From Clostridia bacterium (lineage in GTDB: Bacteria > Bacillota > Clostridia > Christensenellales > CAG-138): a DNA stretch of 60,908 nt. The first letter of the stretch is position 1; each line of letters opens with the position of its first letter. Under the pieces are notes generated by a model, which was not told where the DNA came from, searched no databases, and was given only the letters and a program-made list of their open reading frames with translations. Positions 52,156 to 59,402 of the stretch are shown piece by piece. The stretch is taken from contig QKAN01000012.1 in assembly GCA_003246365.1 (NCBI GenBank), forward strand, positions 1 through 60,908, given 5' to 3'. A program made the position numbers and the translations under genes.

Positions 52156-52971
52156 ATGGATACAAGACCCATCGGCGTTTTCGATTCCGGTATGGGCGGG
52201 CTGACGGCGGTACGCCAGATGATCCGTCTGTTGCCGGGCGAGGATATCGTTTATTTCGGCGACACGGGACGCGTGCCTTACGGCGGGCGCTCGGCGGAGA
52301 CGATTGTGCGCTATGCGCGGCAGGACGTCGCGTTTTTGCGCAGTTTCGATTTAAAGGCGATCGTCATCGCGTGCGGAACGGTGTCCACCACCGCGCTTTC
52401 AGTGTTGCGCAGCGAAAATTCAATTCCAGTGCTGGGCGTTGTCGAACCCGCGGCAAAGGCTGCCGTTGCGGCGAGCCGCGGCGGAAACATCGGCGTCATC
52501 GGCACAAAGGCGACCATCCGGAGCGGCGCGTATGAGGCGGCAATCCGTGCGCTTTTGCCGGAGGCAAAGCTGGTTGCAAAAGCCTGCCCGCTGTTGGTTC
52601 CGCTGGTCGAGGACGGACGCGTACGCCGCGGAGACGCGGTCACCGAGCGCGTTGTAGAAGAATACCTTTCCTCTGTCAAGGCGGCAGGGGTGGACACGCT
52701 TGTGCTTGGCTGCACGCATTATCCGCTGCTCAGGGATGTGATTGGCGACTATATGGGTGCGGACGTTACCCTGATTGACACCGGCGAAGAGGCGGCGCGC
52801 GCCGTTGCCGCGCTGCTGGAGGCGCAGGGGCAGCTCAACGACGTATCCCGCAAGGGGGAACGACATTATTACGCCAGCGACAGCGCGGAAGATTTTGCCG
52901 CGACGGCTGCGCTGTTTCTCGGAAAGGATATTTCCGACCGGGTGGAGCGCGTGGCGATCGAAAATTACTAA
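52156..52971 (+). CDS. murI: Glutamate racemase
   Basis: 271 residues. GVFDSGMGGLTAVRQM at the N-terminus supplies the conserved Asp/Ser; the two catalytic cysteines are in VIACGTVSTT (about residue 75) and LGCTHYPLL (about residue 185). The first motif has Gly where most MurI proteins have Asn (ACNT), a variant that I cannot place with certainty. It makes D-glutamate for peptidoglycan. ATG 52156 is preferred over ATG 52150 because TTGAGG ends only one base before the latter. Confidence 0.93.
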   Translation: MDTRPIGVFDSGMGGLTAVRQMIRLLPGEDIVYFGDTGRVPYGGRSAETIVRYARQDVAFLRSFDLKAIVIACGTVSTTALSVLRSENSIPVLGVVEPAAKAAVAASRGGNIGVIGTKATIRSGAYEAAIRALLPEAKLVAKACPLLVPLVEDGRVRRGDAVTERVVEEYLSSVKAAGVDTLVLGCTHYPLLRDVIGDYMGADVTLIDTGEEAARAVAALLEAQGQLNDVSRKGERHYYASDSAEDFAATAALFLGKDISDRVERVAIENY

Positions 52972-53002
52972 AGGAATCAATTCAACTATATGCAAAAAAA
53001 GA

Positions 53003-53028
53003 GAAGCGAAAAATCGCTTCTTTTTTTT
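53003..53028 (+). terminator. Intrinsic terminator after murI
   Basis: GAAGCGA-aaaa-TCGCTTC followed by eight T's. Confidence 0.93.
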
Positions 53029-53084
53029 GTGCCGCGCTGATTAAAAAAGCAGGCTTGCAAGGCAAGACAAATATCCTTAAAATA

Positions 53085-53160
53085 GTTAGCAGTACTAACG
53101 AGTTGAAGGTTTGTTGAAGAACTGCGGGTATAATGCGCGGAAATGGTTAGCAGTACTAAC
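53085..53160 (+). promoter_or_regulatory. Oxidoreductase operon promoter flanked by two identical palindromes
   Basis: GTTAGCAGTACTAAC occurs exactly at 53085-53099 and 53146-53160, 61 bp apart. Between them lies -10 TATAAT at 53129-53134; the -35 is poor (TTGAAG at 53103-53108 with a 20-bp spacer). The predicted start site (~53141) falls just before the second copy, which also overlaps the first possible start codon at 53143. The repeats look like operators of a dimeric regulator that is not encoded next door. Confidence 0.85.
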
Positions 53161-53895
53161 AATAACGGAAAACAACAAAAGAATCAAGCGGTGAATCGAA
53201 CATTGCCGATTTCGTCGCGCGTAACGATTCTTGTCGGTCATTATGGCAGCGGAAAGACGAGCTTGGCCTGCCAGATCGCCATCCGGCTCAGCGCGGAGGG
53301 AAAAAAGGTTTCCATCTGCGATCTGGATATCGTCAACCCGTATTTTCGCACGAGCGACCGTAGAGAACAGCTGGAGGAAAAGGGCGTCCGCGTGGTTGCA
53401 TCCCGCTATGCGGGCGGCAACATCGATCTGCCCGCGCTTCCGCGTGAATTGAGCGTCGCGTTGTCTGAACGGGAGAATTATACCATATTGGATGTCGGCG
53501 GAGACGACAGGGGTGCGCTCGCCCTCGGCCGGTATGCGCAGGAGATTTTGGAAAACGGCAACTACGAACTCTGGTTCGCCGTTAATTTTTTTCGCCCGCG
53601 CACACGAACGCCGGAAGCCGCGCTGGAAGCCCTGCGGGAAATTGAAACCGCTTGCGGCGTTCGCGCAACCGCGCTCGTCAACAACAGCAACCTAGGAAAT
53701 GAAACGACCCCCGGAGATCTGCTCGGAACAATCGAACAGATCGACGCCTTATCCGCTTTGACCGGACTTCCGGTTGCCTGCACGGCAGCTTCAGGACGGT
53801 TGAAGGACGAACTGGAAGGGCGAATTATTCAGCCGCTCTGGATGGAATATGGAGAAGGGCTGGAACCAGGAAAGGCGAACCTATGGCAAAACTGA
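53143..53895 (+). CDS. ParA/MinD-like P-loop ATPase of the oxidoreductase operon
   Basis: Up to 250 residues. The deviant Walker A lies in ILVGHYGSGKTS (about residues 29-40), Walker B-like region ILDVGGDDRGA, and DLDIVNPYFRTSD after the first strand; these place it in the SIMIBI class near CobQ/MinD/ParA ATPases. Such a gene often precedes ferredoxin and vor/kor genes in Clostridia; a role in cofactor or cluster delivery is a guess. The start is uncertain: ATG 53143 lies two bases after the predicted transcription start, which would make a leaderless mRNA, while TTG 53203 has a GGTGA site. It overlaps the ferredoxin start by 13 bp. Confidence 0.82.
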   Translation: MVSSTNNNGKQQKNQAVNRTLPISSRVTILVGHYGSGKTSLACQIAIRLSAEGKKVSICDLDIVNPYFRTSDRREQLEEKGVRVVASRYAGGNIDLPALPRELSVALSERENYTILDVGGDDRGALALGRYAQEILENGNYELWFAVNFFRPRTRTPEAALEALREIETACGVRATALVNNSNLGNETTPGDLLGTIEQIDALSALTGLPVACTAASGRLKDELEGRIIQPLWMEYGEGLEPGKANLWQN

Positions 53896-54089
53896 CGTTT
53901 GAAACGGAACTATGCAAAGGCTGCGGCTTGTGCGTAGACGCCTGCCCGAAAAAGATACTTCGCATCGATATCGGGCAAATCAATCGAAAGGGGCATTCTC
54001 CAGCGGTGATGACGGACGAAACGCGCTGTATCGGCTGCGGCTTTTGCGCCGTTATGTGCCCGGACTGCGTCATCACGGTGGAGAGATAA
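53883..54089 (+). CDS. 4Fe-4S ferredoxin-type delta subunit of 2-oxoacid oxidoreductase
   Basis: 68 residues with two CxxCxxCxxxCP clusters: CKGCGLCVDACP (11-22) and CIGCGFCAVMCP (49-60), binding two [4Fe-4S] centres. Directly before the alpha subunit gene (six-base gap), as in vorDBAC/korDABC operons. It passes electrons from the catalytic subunits to free ferredoxin. Confidence 0.93.
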   Translation: MAKLTFETELCKGCGLCVDACPKKILRIDIGQINRKGHSPAVMTDETRCIGCGFCAVMCPDCVITVER

Positions 54090-54095
54090 CAGCTT

Positions 54096-55160
54096 ATGAC
54101 GGAAAGAGTATTGATGAAAGGCAACGAAGCCATCGCCGAGGCGGCGATTCAGGCGGGTTGCAGACATTATTTCGGATACCCGATCACGCCGCAAACAGAA
54201 ATTGCGGCCTATATGGCAAAGCGCATGCCGAAGGTTGGCGGTGTGTTTTTACAGGCAGAGAGCGAAATTGCGGCAATCAACATGGTATATGGCGCGTCCG
54301 CCGCGGGAAAGCGCGTAATGACCAGCTCGTCCAGCCCCGGTATTTCTCTCAAGAGTGAAGGGCTGTCCTATCTAGCGGGAAGCGATCTGCCGGCATTTTT
54401 AGTGAACGTTCAGCGCGGCGGTCCCGGCCTCGGCGGTATTCAGCCTTCGCAGGGGGATTATTTTCAGGCGACGCGCGGCGGCGGACACGGAGATTTTCAC
54501 AATATCGTTCTCGCTCCGGCGTCGGTGCAGGAGATGGCCAGTCTTACCGTAAGGGGCTTTGACCTTGCGGACGAATACCGCATGACGGCGATGATTCTTG
54601 CCGATGGTATGATCGGTCAGATGATGGAACCCGTGCTATTGGAAACCGGAAACCGCAAGGAAACGGAAAAACCCTGGGCATTGACCGGAACGCAGGGCGC
54701 GCGGACAAAAAACATCGTCACCTCGCTCTTTCTCGACCCGGAAGAACTCGAACAAAAAAGTTTATCGCGCTTTGAACGCTATAAAATCGTGCAGGAAAAA
54801 GAAGTTTTATACGAACGGTTTATGATGGACGACGCGGAGATTTGCTTGGTTGCCTATGGCATTTCCGCGCGTGTTTCGCGAAACGCGGTGAGCGCCGCGC
54901 GCGAGCGCGGCATCCGCGCGGGCCTGATCCGCCCGATTACGCTCTGGCCGTTTCCTGTTGAGGCGCTCAGAGAAGCGGCGGCAACCGCAAAGCGGTTTTT
55001 ATCGGTCGAAATGTCGATGGGGCAGATGATCGAGGATATCGAGCGCGCAGTTCGCTGCACGCGCCCCGTTACGCTGGTTTCCCGTGTCGGGGGGGTCATT
55101 CCTTCGCCGGAGCAGGTGCTCGCGGCAATTATTGATGCAGCGGGAGGGGAAAACGCATGA
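54096..55160 (+). CDS. 2-oxoacid:ferredoxin oxidoreductase, alpha subunit (VorB/KorA type)
   Basis: 354 residues. GNEAIAEAAIQAGCRHYFGY and PITPQTEIAAYM open the pyrimidine-binding domain, QAESEIAAINMVYGASAAGK carries the conserved Glu and TSSSSPGISLKSEGLSYLAG (core SSPGISLKSEG) the substrate loop; a C-terminal transketolase-like domain II follows. The enzyme oxidises a 2-oxoacid with CoA to acyl-CoA, CO2 and reduced ferredoxin, or runs in reverse. The nearby Ile-regulated aminotransferase favours branched-chain substrates (VOR), but 2-oxoglutarate (KOR) cannot be excluded. Confidence 0.92.
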   Translation: MTERVLMKGNEAIAEAAIQAGCRHYFGYPITPQTEIAAYMAKRMPKVGGVFLQAESEIAAINMVYGASAAGKRVMTSSSSPGISLKSEGLSYLAGSDLPAFLVNVQRGGPGLGGIQPSQGDYFQATRGGGHGDFHNIVLAPASVQEMASLTVRGFDLADEYRMTAMILADGMIGQMMEPVLLETGNRKETEKPWALTGTQGARTKNIVTSLFLDPEELEQKSLSRFERYKIVQEKEVLYERFMMDDAEICLVAYGISARVSRNAVSAARERGIRAGLIRPITLWPFPVEALREAAATAKRFLSVEMSMGQMIEDIERAVRCTRPVTLVSRVGGVIPSPEQVLAAIIDAAGGENA

Positions 55161-55903
55161 TTGTAGCAAAACGTCCCCGTTCGCTTTCGCAAGTGCCGAC
55201 GCATTACTGCCCCGGTTGTACGCACGGCATTATACACCGGCTCGTTGCGGAGGCAATCGACTCGCTCGGTCTGCAGGGGCAGACCATAGGCGTGGCGCCT
55301 GTTGGCTGCGCGGTGCTGGCGTATAACTATTTTGACTGCGACATGATCGTTGCCGCGCACGGACGCGCGCCTGCCGTCGCGACGGGACTAAAACGCGCGA
55401 ATCCGGAGAGCATCGTGTTCTCCTATCAAGGCGATGGCGACCTTGCAAGCATCGGCATGGCAGAAATTGTGCACGCCGCCGCGCGAAACGAGAACATCAC
55501 GGTAATATTCGTCAACAACGCGGTTTACGGCATGACCGGCGGTCAGATGGCGCCGACGTCCCTTCCCGGACAGGTGACACAGACTTCGCCATATGGACGC
55601 GATGTGGCAAACTGCGGTTATCCGGTTAAGGTGTCCGAAATGTTAGCCCAACTCGACGGACCGGAATACATCTCGCGTGTTGCCGTGAACTCCGTAAAAC
55701 ATGCGACACAGGCAAAACAGGCGATTGAGAAGGCGTTCCGTAACCAGCTGGAGGGGCGCGGATTCTCTTTGGTGGAAGTTCTTTCCGCCTGCCCGACAAA
55801 CTGGGGCATGGCGCCGCAGGCGGCGCTCCAGTGGATTGAAAACACGATGATTCCATACTATCCGCTCGGTGTTTACAAAAACCGCAGCGTGAAAGGGGAG
55901 TAA
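55157..55903 (+). CDS. 2-oxoacid:ferredoxin oxidoreductase, beta subunit (TPP-binding)
   Basis: 248 residues. YCPGCTHGIIHRLVAEAI near the N-terminus has the Cys pair of this family, GDGDLASIGMAEIVHAA is the thiamine-diphosphate/Mg site (GDGD...), and VNNAVYGMTGGQMAPTS is the hallmark NNxxYGMTGGQ stretch. Starts four bases before the alpha stop. It forms the active site together with the alpha subunit. Confidence 0.95.
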   Translation: MIVAKRPRSLSQVPTHYCPGCTHGIIHRLVAEAIDSLGLQGQTIGVAPVGCAVLAYNYFDCDMIVAAHGRAPAVATGLKRANPESIVFSYQGDGDLASIGMAEIVHAAARNENITVIFVNNAVYGMTGGQMAPTSLPGQVTQTSPYGRDVANCGYPVKVSEMLAQLDGPEYISRVAVNSVKHATQAKQAIEKAFRNQLEGRGFSLVEVLSACPTNWGMAPQAALQWIENTMIPYYPLGVYKNRSVKGE

Positions 55904-55908
55904 TACCA

Positions 55909-56517
55909 ATGCAGACAAAACACGATACCATGCGAATTTTGATTGCCGGATTTGGCGGACAGGGTCTGCTCTTTCTCGGTAAACTGCTCGCGTCCATCGG
56001 CTGCGCGCGAGACAAGCAGGTGACCTGGTTGCCCTCCTACGGGCCGGAAATGCGCGGCGGCACAGCGCACTGCGCCGTAATCATCAGCGGGGAACCCATC
56101 GGTTCGCCGATCGTCTCCCAGCCGGATGTGCTAATCGCGATGAACCTGCCGTCGTTTCAGGCTTATGAGTCAAAAGTTGCGCCCGGCGGCGTCATTCTTC
56201 TTGACGCGTCGCTCGTGGACGCACCGCCTGCGCGGACGGATGTGACTTATTACGCAATTCCCGCGACGCTGATGGCGGCGGACAACGGGCTGGATGGTCT
56301 TGCGAACATGATACTGCTCGGTAAATTTTTCGAAAGCTGCCTGCCGACGGACGACCAAACGCTGATTGAAACTTTGCGGCATGTATTGCCGGAGCAGAAG
56401 ATGCATTTGATCGAGGCAAACCTGCGCGCAGTATCGCTCGGCAGAAAATTTTCTACTGCGGAAAACACACAGGATCATACAGCGCAAGCCGGACACGCCA
56501 AACTGCGCGCGGTCTGA
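55909..56517 (+). CDS. 2-oxoacid:ferredoxin oxidoreductase, gamma subunit
   Basis: 202 residues. [19 protein letters not shown] near the N-terminus and [18 protein letters not shown] (core [12 protein letters not shown]) are hallmarks of the gamma domain, which binds part of the CoA site. GGGGAG lies nine bases before ATG 55909. Completes the four-subunit set delta-alpha-beta-gamma. No terminator is visible behind it; the next promoter starts 76 bp later. Confidence 0.94.
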   Translation: MQTKHDTMRILIAGFGGQGLLFLGKLLASIGCARDKQVTWLPSYGPEMRGGTAHCAVIISGEPIGSPIVSQPDVLIAMNLPSFQAYESKVAPGGVILLDASLVDAPPARTDVTYYAIPATLMAADNGLDGLANMILLGKFFESCLPTDDQTLIETLRHVLPEQKMHLIEANLRAVSLGRKFSTAENTQDHTAQAGHAKLRAV

Positions 56518-56592
56518 ATCGAGCATGCCTGGATGATGGAGAAAGCGTTGTATTGATGCGATGCTGCATGAATCGAACGGCATAAAAATTCA

Positions 56593-56621
56593 TTGACAAA
56601 TGTTGCGAATCCTGATATTAT
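56593..56621 (+). promoter_or_regulatory. Promoter of the Ile T-box operon
   Basis: -35 TTGACA at 56593-56598, a 17-bp spacer, -10 TATTAT at 56616-56621. The transcript should start near 56628 and run into the T-box. Confidence 0.85.
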
Positions 56622-56627
56622 GCAGGA

Positions 56628-56920
56628 AATTTCATATATAATAGCTGTGACGAAGACGGACGAACAAGCCGCGAAAAGAGAGCTGGGGAGGGTGGAAACC
56701 CGGCGGTGCGCGTGTTCAGGCTCCCATCCCTTCCGAGCTGAAAATTCGAAAGGAATGCGTAAGCAGGCGAGTAGAATTTTCCGTAGATGCCGCGTCAAGG
56801 CAGAGGGCTTGTTAGAGCCTGACGAGAGGCGCCGATTACAGGCGCAAGTTGAGTGGTACCGCGGGACAGATTAAAAACCCAATCGCCCGTCTCAAGAGAA
56901 TTTCTTGCGACGGGTTTTTT
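56628..56920 (+). promoter_or_regulatory. T-box riboswitch, isoleucine specifier (AUC)
   Basis: Stem I marks: AAAAGAGAG, GGGTGGAAACCC and then CCC-ATC-CCTTCCGAGC, with ATC (56726-56728) in the same register relative to GAGC as ATG in the Met T-box of this window. The T-box GAGTGGTACCGCGGG (56851-56865) has TGGT for a tRNA with discriminator A. Terminator CCCGTC...GACGGG (56886-56914) with T-run to 56920. Uncharged tRNA-Ile should activate the two genes downstream. Confidence 0.93.
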
Positions 56921-56957
56921 CTTTATATGAAAGTGTTATGCGGGAGGGGAGCGCGAA

Positions 56958-57770
56958 ATGATTGTTACTTGCGTACAGATGAAAGTTCGCGCCGGAGACC
57001 CGGATTTTAACTATCGTCGCGCTGAACGACTCGTCCGCAAAGCCGCAAAACGCAAGACGGACGTAATCCTCCTTCCGGAAACGTGGAACACGGGGTTTGC
57101 GCCGGGAAAGATCGATCCCGCGCTGGCGGACGAAGACGGTGCGCGCACAAAAGCGCTGATATCCGCTTTGGCGAAAGAACTAAACGTGAACATCGTCGCC
57201 GGCAGCGTGACAAACCGCAAAGCGGACGGCGTGTATAACACCGCGTATGTATTTGACCGCGCGGGAAACCTCGCGGCGGAATACGACAAGACGCATCTGT
57301 TTTCCCCGATGGGGGAAGACGCGGCATATCGGGCGGGAGACAAGCTCGCGCGGTTTCAGCTGGACGGCGCGTCCTGCGCAATGATTACCTGTTATGATCT
57401 GAGATTTCCCGAGTTGGCGCGTTCGCTCGCGCTCCCAGGACTGGACATACTGTTTGTGGTTTCCGAGTGGCCGAAACAGCGCGTGCAGCAGCTGGATACG
57501 CTCGCCCGCGCGAGAGCGATTGAGAACCAATGTTTTCTCGCACTCTGCAACGGCTGCGGAGAAGCATACGGAACCCGCTATGGCGGACATTCCGCCGTTT
57601 ACAGTATGCTCGGAAATGCGGTTAGCGCGGCGGGTTCGCACGAGAAGATTTTTAGCGCGGAGCTGGATTTAGCCGGCGCGGCGCGCATCCGCGAACTGAT
57701 CCCCGTAATGAACGATCGAAGGCCGGAGCTGTACGGCGCAGTATGCCGCACAGAACCGGATGATAAATAG
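56958..57770 (+). CDS. Carbon-nitrogen hydrolase, omega-amidase-like
   Basis: 270 residues of the nitrilase superfamily with the Glu-Lys-Cys triad: Glu41 in LLPETWN, Lys111 in YDKTHLF and Cys145 in MITCYDLRFPE. Length and motifs match the Nit2/YafV/MtnU branch, which hydrolyses 2-oxoglutaramate and 2-oxosuccinamate, the by-products of glutamine and asparagine transamination. First gene after the Ile T-box, 25 bp before the branched-chain aminotransferase gene, so it may remove the by-product of that enzyme when glutamine is the amino donor. GGGAGGGGAG precedes ATG 56958. Confidence 0.9.
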   Translation: MIVTCVQMKVRAGDPDFNYRRAERLVRKAAKRKTDVILLPETWNTGFAPGKIDPALADEDGARTKALISALAKELNVNIVAGSVTNRKADGVYNTAYVFDRAGNLAAEYDKTHLFSPMGEDAAYRAGDKLARFQLDGASCAMITCYDLRFPELARSLALPGLDILFVVSEWPKQRVQQLDTLARARAIENQCFLALCNGCGEAYGTRYGGHSAVYSMLGNAVSAAGSHEKIFSAELDLAGAARIRELIPVMNDRRPELYGAVCRTEPDDK

Positions 57771-57795
57771 AGAAGAATGGCAGAGGTGAAATGAA

Positions 57796-58875
57796 ATGAG
57801 CTACACGTTTCCTGTGACGAGAAATCCGAATCCCAAACCGAAACCCGATCCGAACGGACTCGCGTTCGGCAAGCAGTTTACCGACCACATGTTTGTGATG
57901 GACTATGACGAAGGTCAGGGCTGGCACGACGGAAAAATCGTACCCTATGGCGATATTCTGATCAGCCCCGCTTCGAGCGTACTGCACTATGCGCAGATGA
58001 TGTTTGAAGGCATGAAGGCGTATAAAACCGAAGACGGACACATTCAGCTCTTCCGTCCGGAGATGAACGCCCGCCGCCTCAACCGCACCAACGAGCGCAT
58101 CTGCATGCCGCCCATGGACGAGGAACTGTTTGTTTCCGCGGTAAAAGCCACGGTAAAAGAGGACGCGGACTGGGTGCCGGATGCTCCGTTTACCTCGCTG
58201 TATATCCGCCCGTTCATCATTGCGGACGATCCCGCGCTGGGCGTTAAATCCGCGCAGCACTACCGCTTTATGATCATCCTCTGCCCGTCCGGCCCGTATT
58301 ATGCCGAAAACCGCGGCAAACTCTCCACCACGCGCATTTTCGTGGAAGACGAGTATATCCGCGCGGCGCACGGCGGAACCGGCTATGCAAAGGTCGGCGG
58401 CAACTATGCGGGCAGCCTCCGCGCCTCGCAGAAGGCGCATGAGTGCGGTTGTAACGACGTGCTCTGGCTCGACGCGATTGAACACAAGTATATTGAAGAA
58501 GTCGGCTCCTCCAACGCGTTCTTCATGATTGGAGACGAGGTTGTGACCGCGCCGCTGGCGGGAACCATACTGCCCGGCATCACGCGCGATTCCGTGCTCA
58601 CGCTGCTCAAAGAGTGGGGCGTGCCGCACAGCGAGCGCAAGGTTTCCATCGACGAAGTAATCGACGCGGCGAAGAAAGGCGAACTCAAGGAAGCATTTGC
58701 CAGCGGTACTGCGGCGGTCATCTCCCCGATGGGCTTGCTCCATTACCTGGGCGAGGAGTATACGATCAACAACCGCGAAGTCGGCGCTCTGTCGCAGAAA
58801 ATCTACGACACGATCACCGGCATCCAAACCGGAAAAATCCCCGATACGCGCGGCTGGGTTCAGCGGGTGGTATAA
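57796..58875 (+). CDS. ilvE: Branched-chain amino acid aminotransferase
   Basis: 359 residues of the fold-type IV PLP enzymes, in the long (BCAT group II) form. YAQMMFEGMKAYKTEDGHIQLFRPE (core MMFEGMKAY) begins the small domain, YAKVGGNYAGS near residue 198 carries the PLP lysine, and the last part has SGTAAVISPMG. It interconverts Ile, Leu and Val with their 2-oxoacids. It is controlled by the Ile T-box together with the omega-amidase-like gene. AGAGGTGAAA precedes ATG 57796. Confidence 0.96.
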   Translation: MSYTFPVTRNPNPKPKPDPNGLAFGKQFTDHMFVMDYDEGQGWHDGKIVPYGDILISPASSVLHYAQMMFEGMKAYKTEDGHIQLFRPEMNARRLNRTNERICMPPMDEELFVSAVKATVKEDADWVPDAPFTSLYIRPFIIADDPALGVKSAQHYRFMIILCPSGPYYAENRGKLSTTRIFVEDEYIRAAHGGTGYAKVGGNYAGSLRASQKAHECGCNDVLWLDAIEHKYIEEVGSSNAFFMIGDEVVTAPLAGTILPGITRDSVLTLLKEWGVPHSERKVSIDEVIDAAKKGELKEAFASGTAAVISPMGLLHYLGEEYTINNREVGALSQKIYDTITGIQTGKIPDTRGWVQRVV

Positions 58876-58921
58876 TCCGATAGGATATACTACAGCATAT
58901 AGCTGCCAGATAAAATTGAGC

Positions 58922-58949
58922 TTGCATTTTCGCACGTTTGATTTATAAT
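58922..58949 (+). promoter_or_regulatory. Promoter candidate for a small RNA
   Basis: -35 TTGCAT at 58922-58927, a 16-bp spacer and -10 TATAAT at 58944-58949, only seven bases before a strong hairpin with a T-run. Confidence 0.6.
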
Positions 58950-58955
58950 AACTTT

Positions 58956-59026
58956 CGGTTCCGGCACGTTGCCTCGTAGTTTGGTGTGAATTAACACGAA
59001 TACGCGGTGAGCGTGCCGGTTCTTTT
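58956..59026 (+). ncRNA. Candidate ~70-nt structured small RNA (or ilvE terminator)
   Basis: Stacked pairings: CCGGCACG (58961-58968) with CGTGCCGG (59012-59019), CGTA (58975-58978) with TACG (59001-59004), and GTGT (58984-58987) with ACAC (58994-58997), then TTCTTTTT. The fold begins right after a good -10 box, so the unit has the form promoter-structured RNA-terminator. It could also be just the terminator for ilvE 80 bp upstream. Confidence 0.45.
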
Positions 59027-59121
59027 TCGTTCAATTCAGGCTTTAGGGTTGCGACATGTCACGTGGTTGTTCCACGAATATTGTTACAAGAAAAAGAAGA
59101 AAAACAACAGAAATTGACTGC

Positions 59122-59158
59122 AAAAACGTGGTTGTACCAATATGGCAACCACGTTTTT
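59122..59158. terminator. Intrinsic terminator
   Basis: AAAAACGTGGTTG-taccaatatgg-CAACCACGTTTTT, a 13-bp stem with A and T runs on both sides. A related CACGTGGTTGTTCCACG hairpin lies at about 59059-59075. The two isolate the 3' end of the ilvE region from the next gene. Confidence 0.85.
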
Positions 59159-59246
59159 ATTATGTCTAATTATCAACAATAAACGTATAGATGTATAACA
59201 AAAACAGGTCAATCGAAACTCGCGTATCGATTTCTTCGCGAAACTC

Positions 59247-59402
59247 TTGACAGGGAAAATTTCGCGCGCGATACTAGCGATATCGGGCGGATTTGATAAA
59301 AAAATGATTCGCCCGCGATGCCGCGCAAGTGCGAGTTGCGCGGTTGGAAAACACAAAAACGGTCTCGCCGCACCGGCAAGCGGCGAATTGGGAAAGGGAG
59401 AT
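59247..59402 (+). promoter_or_regulatory. Promoter and structured leader of the DUF5692-like gene
   Basis: -35 TTGACA at 59247-59252, a 17-bp spacer, -10 GATACT at 59270-59275. The ~120-base leader folds into three hairpins: CGGGCG/CGCCCG (59284-59315), CCGCGCAA/TTGCGCGG (59321-59343) and TCGCCGC/GCGGCGA (59365-59386), ahead of the ribosome site GGGAAAGGGAG. No riboswitch class was recognised. Confidence 0.65.

Noticed and set aside
57652-59034. 460-codon antisense frame opposite ilvE
   Set aside because: Antisense of a strongly conserved gene, crosses the small-RNA hairpin and has no ribosome site.
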